Assembly: GCA_001819145.1 (NCBI GenBank)
Contig: MHLV01000029.1
Span: 1-14,485, forward strand
DNA length: 14,485 bases
Direction: 5' to 3'
Origin: Candidatus Nealsonbacteria bacterium RBG_13_36_15
Lineage (GTDB): Bacteria > Patescibacteriota > Minisyncoccia > Minisyncoccales > RBG-13-36-15
Shown: positions 12,595 to 14,485 of the stretch, piece by piece
Layout: every line of letters begins with the position of its first letter
How positions within the stretch are numbered: the stretch's first letter is position 1
Notes under the pieces: model-generated
Database searches by the model: none
The model's input: the letters and a program-made list of their open reading frames with translations, nothing else
Told to the model about the DNA's origin: nothing
Program-made: the position numbers and the translations under genes

Positions 12595-14485
12595 ATGAAA
12601 GAGAACACTCAAAAAATAATCCTGAATATTTTAGGGATGCATTGTGCTTCCTGTAGCGCAATTATCGAAAATACCCTTCAAAAAAAAGAGGGCATTGTTA
12701 ATGTGAATGTCAATCTTGTTTCAGAGAAGGCAAATTTAGAATTTGAACCAAAAAAAATCAAGCTGGGTGAAATTCAAAAGATAATTCAAAAGTTAGGCTA
12801 TAAAAGCAGTGAGGAAATTAATACAGTTGATTATCATCACGAAGAAAAGGCTCAGGAAATTAAAAAATTAAGAAATCGACTTGTTACATCTTTTCTTTTT
12901 AGCCTACCGATTATCTATATGGCAATAGGCGATATGGTTGGCTTGCCAATGCCAATATTATTTGAGAAATACGGAATTTTTATTCAGTTAATTTTGACGA
13001 CAGCAGTTATTCTCTCCTCTTTTCAGGTTTGGACATCCGGCCTCAAGCAATTAATTAGGCTTTCTCCCAGCATGGATTCTTTGATTTTTATTGGCACAGC
13101 CACTGCTTATCTTTACAGTTTGATTATTTCCTTTATTATGTTTTTTGGAAAAGACACGGAGGCTTTTTTTTATTATGAAAGTGTGGCCTTAATTTTAGTT
13201 TTTATTTCGCTCGGGAAATATCTAGAAGCGCTAACTAAAGGGAAAACCAGCGAGGCGATTAAAAAATTGATTGGCCTTCAGCCAAAGAGTGCTTTAATTA
13301 TCAAAGGCGGCCAAGAAATGAGAATTCCTATTTCTGAAGTACGGGTTGGCGATATTATTTTAGTAAAACCGGGCGAAAAAATCCCCGTTGATGGTATTGT
13401 AACGGATGGATACTCCGGGATTGATGAAAAAGCAATTAGCGGGGAGAGCATTCCTGTCGAGAAGTCAGAAAATGATGAAGTTATCGGCGCCACGATTAAT
13501 AAAACCGGCGTATTAAAAATTAAGGCCACAAAAGTTGGTAAGGAGACAGTGTTGGCTCAAATCATCAAGATAGTTGAGGAGGCAATGGGATCTAAGGCGC
13601 CAAGCCAGCTTTTAGCAGATAAGGTATCTTTTTATTTTGTACCAACCGTAATTATCATAGCTATTTTATCTTTCATAGTTTGGATTCTTGTAGGAAAATC
13701 TCTTGTTTTTGCTTTGACGGTTTTTGTTGCGGTTCTTATTATTGCTTGTCCTTGTGCTTTGGGTTTAGCTATCCCTACAGCCGTAATGATGGGTACGGGT
13801 CTGGGGGCTCAGAACGGAATTTTAATTAAAAGCGGGAAAGCCCTTGAAGTTGCCAAAAAAGTAAATATGGTTATTTTTGACAAGACAGGGACATTAACAA
13901 AAGGAGAGCCGGTCGTAACCGATGTTATTTCATATGAACAAATTTCAGATTCCAAAAATTATCTCCAAAATAATTATTTTAGTCTAAAAATTTTACAGGT
14001 TTCAGCTTCTGTAGAAAAGAACTCTGAGCATCCGTTAGCTCAAGCCATCGTTCAGAAGGCTAAGGAAGAAAAAATAGAATTGCTTGATGTCAAAAACTTC
14101 AGGGCCATTCCCGGTAAAGGAGTTGAAGCTATTTTGCAAGATCAAAAAGTTCTTCTGGGCACAAGAACATTGATGGAAGAAGATCGGATTACGACAAATT
14201 CTATAGAAAATAAGATAGTAGAATTAGAAAATCAAGGAAAAACGGTGATGATTTTGGCTATAGAAAAGAGCGTAATTGGAATAATTGCAGTAGCCGATAC
14301 GCTAAAAGAGAATTCAAGAGAGGCAGTCGATGAGTTGCATAGGTTGGGAAAAAGGGTTGCCATAATAACCGGTGACAACAAAAGGACTGGACAGGCGATA
14401 GCAAAACAATTAGGCATTGATTATGTTTTAGCAGAAGTTTTACCCCAAGAAAAAGCAACTGAGATTAAGAAGTTGCAGAAACAAG
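12595..14485 (+). CDS. copA: CopA-type Cu+ P1B ATPase (3' end cut by window)
   Basis: An in-frame ORF from ATG 12595 with no stop to the window edge (630 complete codons). Order: an N-terminal HMA domain with GMHCASC (14-20; C17, C20), two membrane helices, the actuator domain with SGES (282-285; the common TGES motif has Ser in place of Thr), the CPC metal-transport motif (C385-P-C387), the phosphorylation site DKTGT (D429), the HP dipeptide (H479-P480), and GDN of the hinge (G593-D594-N595). The GDG-x-x-ND loop and the last two helices lie beyond 14485, so the full protein should have roughly 720-760 residues. It exports Cu(I) from the cytoplasm and is the effector of the CsoR operon. Motif CPC plus Cys HMA supports Cu+ (or Ag+) over Zn or Cd. 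Confidence 0.95.
   Translation, partial: MKENTQKIILNILGMHCASCSAIIENTLQKKEGIVNVNVNLVSEKANLEFEPKKIKLGEIQKIIQKLGYKSSEEINTVDYHHEEKAQEIKKLRNRLVTSFLFSLPIIYMAIGDMVGLPMPILFEKYGIFIQLILTTAVILSSFQVWTSGLKQLIRLSPSMDSLIFIGTATAYLYSLIISFIMFFGKDTEAFFYYESVALILVFISLGKYLEALTKGKTSEAIKKLIGLQPKSALIIKGGQEMRIPISEVRVGDIILVKPGEKIPVDGIVTDGYSGIDEKAISGESIPVEKSENDEVIGATINKTGVLKIKATKVGKETVLAQIIKIVEEAMGSKAPSQLLADKVSFYFVPTVIIIAILSFIVWILVGKSLVFALTVFVAVLIIACPCALGLAIPTAVMMGTGLGAQNGILIKSGKALEVAKKVNMVIFDKTGTLTKGEPVVTDVISYEQISDSKNYLQNNYFSLKILQVSASVEKNSEHPLAQAIVQKAKEEKIELLDVKNFRAIPGKGVEAILQDQKVLLGTRTLMEEDRITTNSIENKIVELENQGKTVMILAIEKSVIGIIAVADTLKENSREAVDELHRLGKRVAIITGDNKRTGQAIAKQLGIDYVLAEVLPQEKATEIKKLQKQ

Noticed and set aside
13435..13452. 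SGES in place of TGES in the P-type ATPase actuator
   Set aside because: Ser at this place is common among P1B ATPases and does not suggest loss of activity.
13278..13529. - strand open frames inside the copA region
   Set aside because: The + strand frame from 12595 is continuous and contains all P-type ATPase motifs reached by the window.
1..14485. CRISPR array, IS element, transposase, rRNA or phage genes
   Set aside because: No regular spaced direct repeats, transposase motifs or rRNA landmarks were seen; the 34-nt repeat has only two copies, 784 nt apart.
1..14485. UGA recoding to Gly or Trp as in Absconditabacteria/Gracilibacteria
   Set aside because: Conserved Trp use TGG, and several genes stop cleanly at TGA, so UGA is a stop here.

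Overview
The window is AT-rich (about two-thirds A+T by eye) and every convincing gene lies on the + strand. TGA is used as a normal stop, for example in the comEC-like gene and in the 24-residue peptide. Most genes lack a clear Shine-Dalgarno site. Gene content (comEC without its metallo-beta-lactamase domain, membrane-anchored HtrA, a GT/EamA/GH-A envelope cluster, small orphan genes, compact promoters) suggests an ultra-small bacterium of the Candidate Phyla Radiation, probably Parcubacteria-like. This placement is an inference from style and content; no rRNA is present to confirm it.

Bases 1-1806 hold four small genes, each with its own promoter and intrinsic terminator: a short membrane protein (209-493), a zinc-ribbon protein (645-851), an acidic orphan (973-1203) and a SpoIIAA/STAS-like protein (1371-1757). 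Control sequences are reused. Genes 1 and 4 share a terminator-plus-promoter module that ends 8 nt before the ATG, implying leaderless mRNAs. Genes 2 and 3 share an almost identical promoter and a leader with a strong GGAGGTG. A 34-nt repeat, which resembles the 5' half of a tRNA when read on the - strand, occurs twice. A T-arm-like tRNA fragment and a palindromic element lie at the left edge.

Bases 1891-7872 form a tightly packed run: ComEC-like DNA-uptake channel, a GT-B glycosyltransferase-like protein, an EamA transporter, a membrane-anchored GH-A glycosidase-like protein, a SAM methyltransferase and a GT2 glycosyltransferase. After comEC these look like envelope-glycan functions. A promoter at 7881-7908 then drives a membrane-anchored HtrA/DegP-type protease (7929-9197).

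Bases 9247-10073 carry a 24-residue Cys-rich peptide starting MCETCGCG, which resembles the nickel-binding N-terminus of HypB, and a ZIP-like membrane protein, closed by a terminator.

Bases 10135 to the right edge are a copper-homeostasis operon: a sigma70-like promoter, a perfect C8G8 palindrome as the probable operator, a CsoR repressor with the Cu(I) Cys-His-Cys triad, a secreted/membrane SHOCT protein, a small six-Cys protein, an HMA-TauE/SafE-cupredoxin fusion, and a CopA-type P1B ATPase cut by the window end. CsoR presumably releases the operator when Cu(I) accumulates, and the other products would then bind, relay and export copper.
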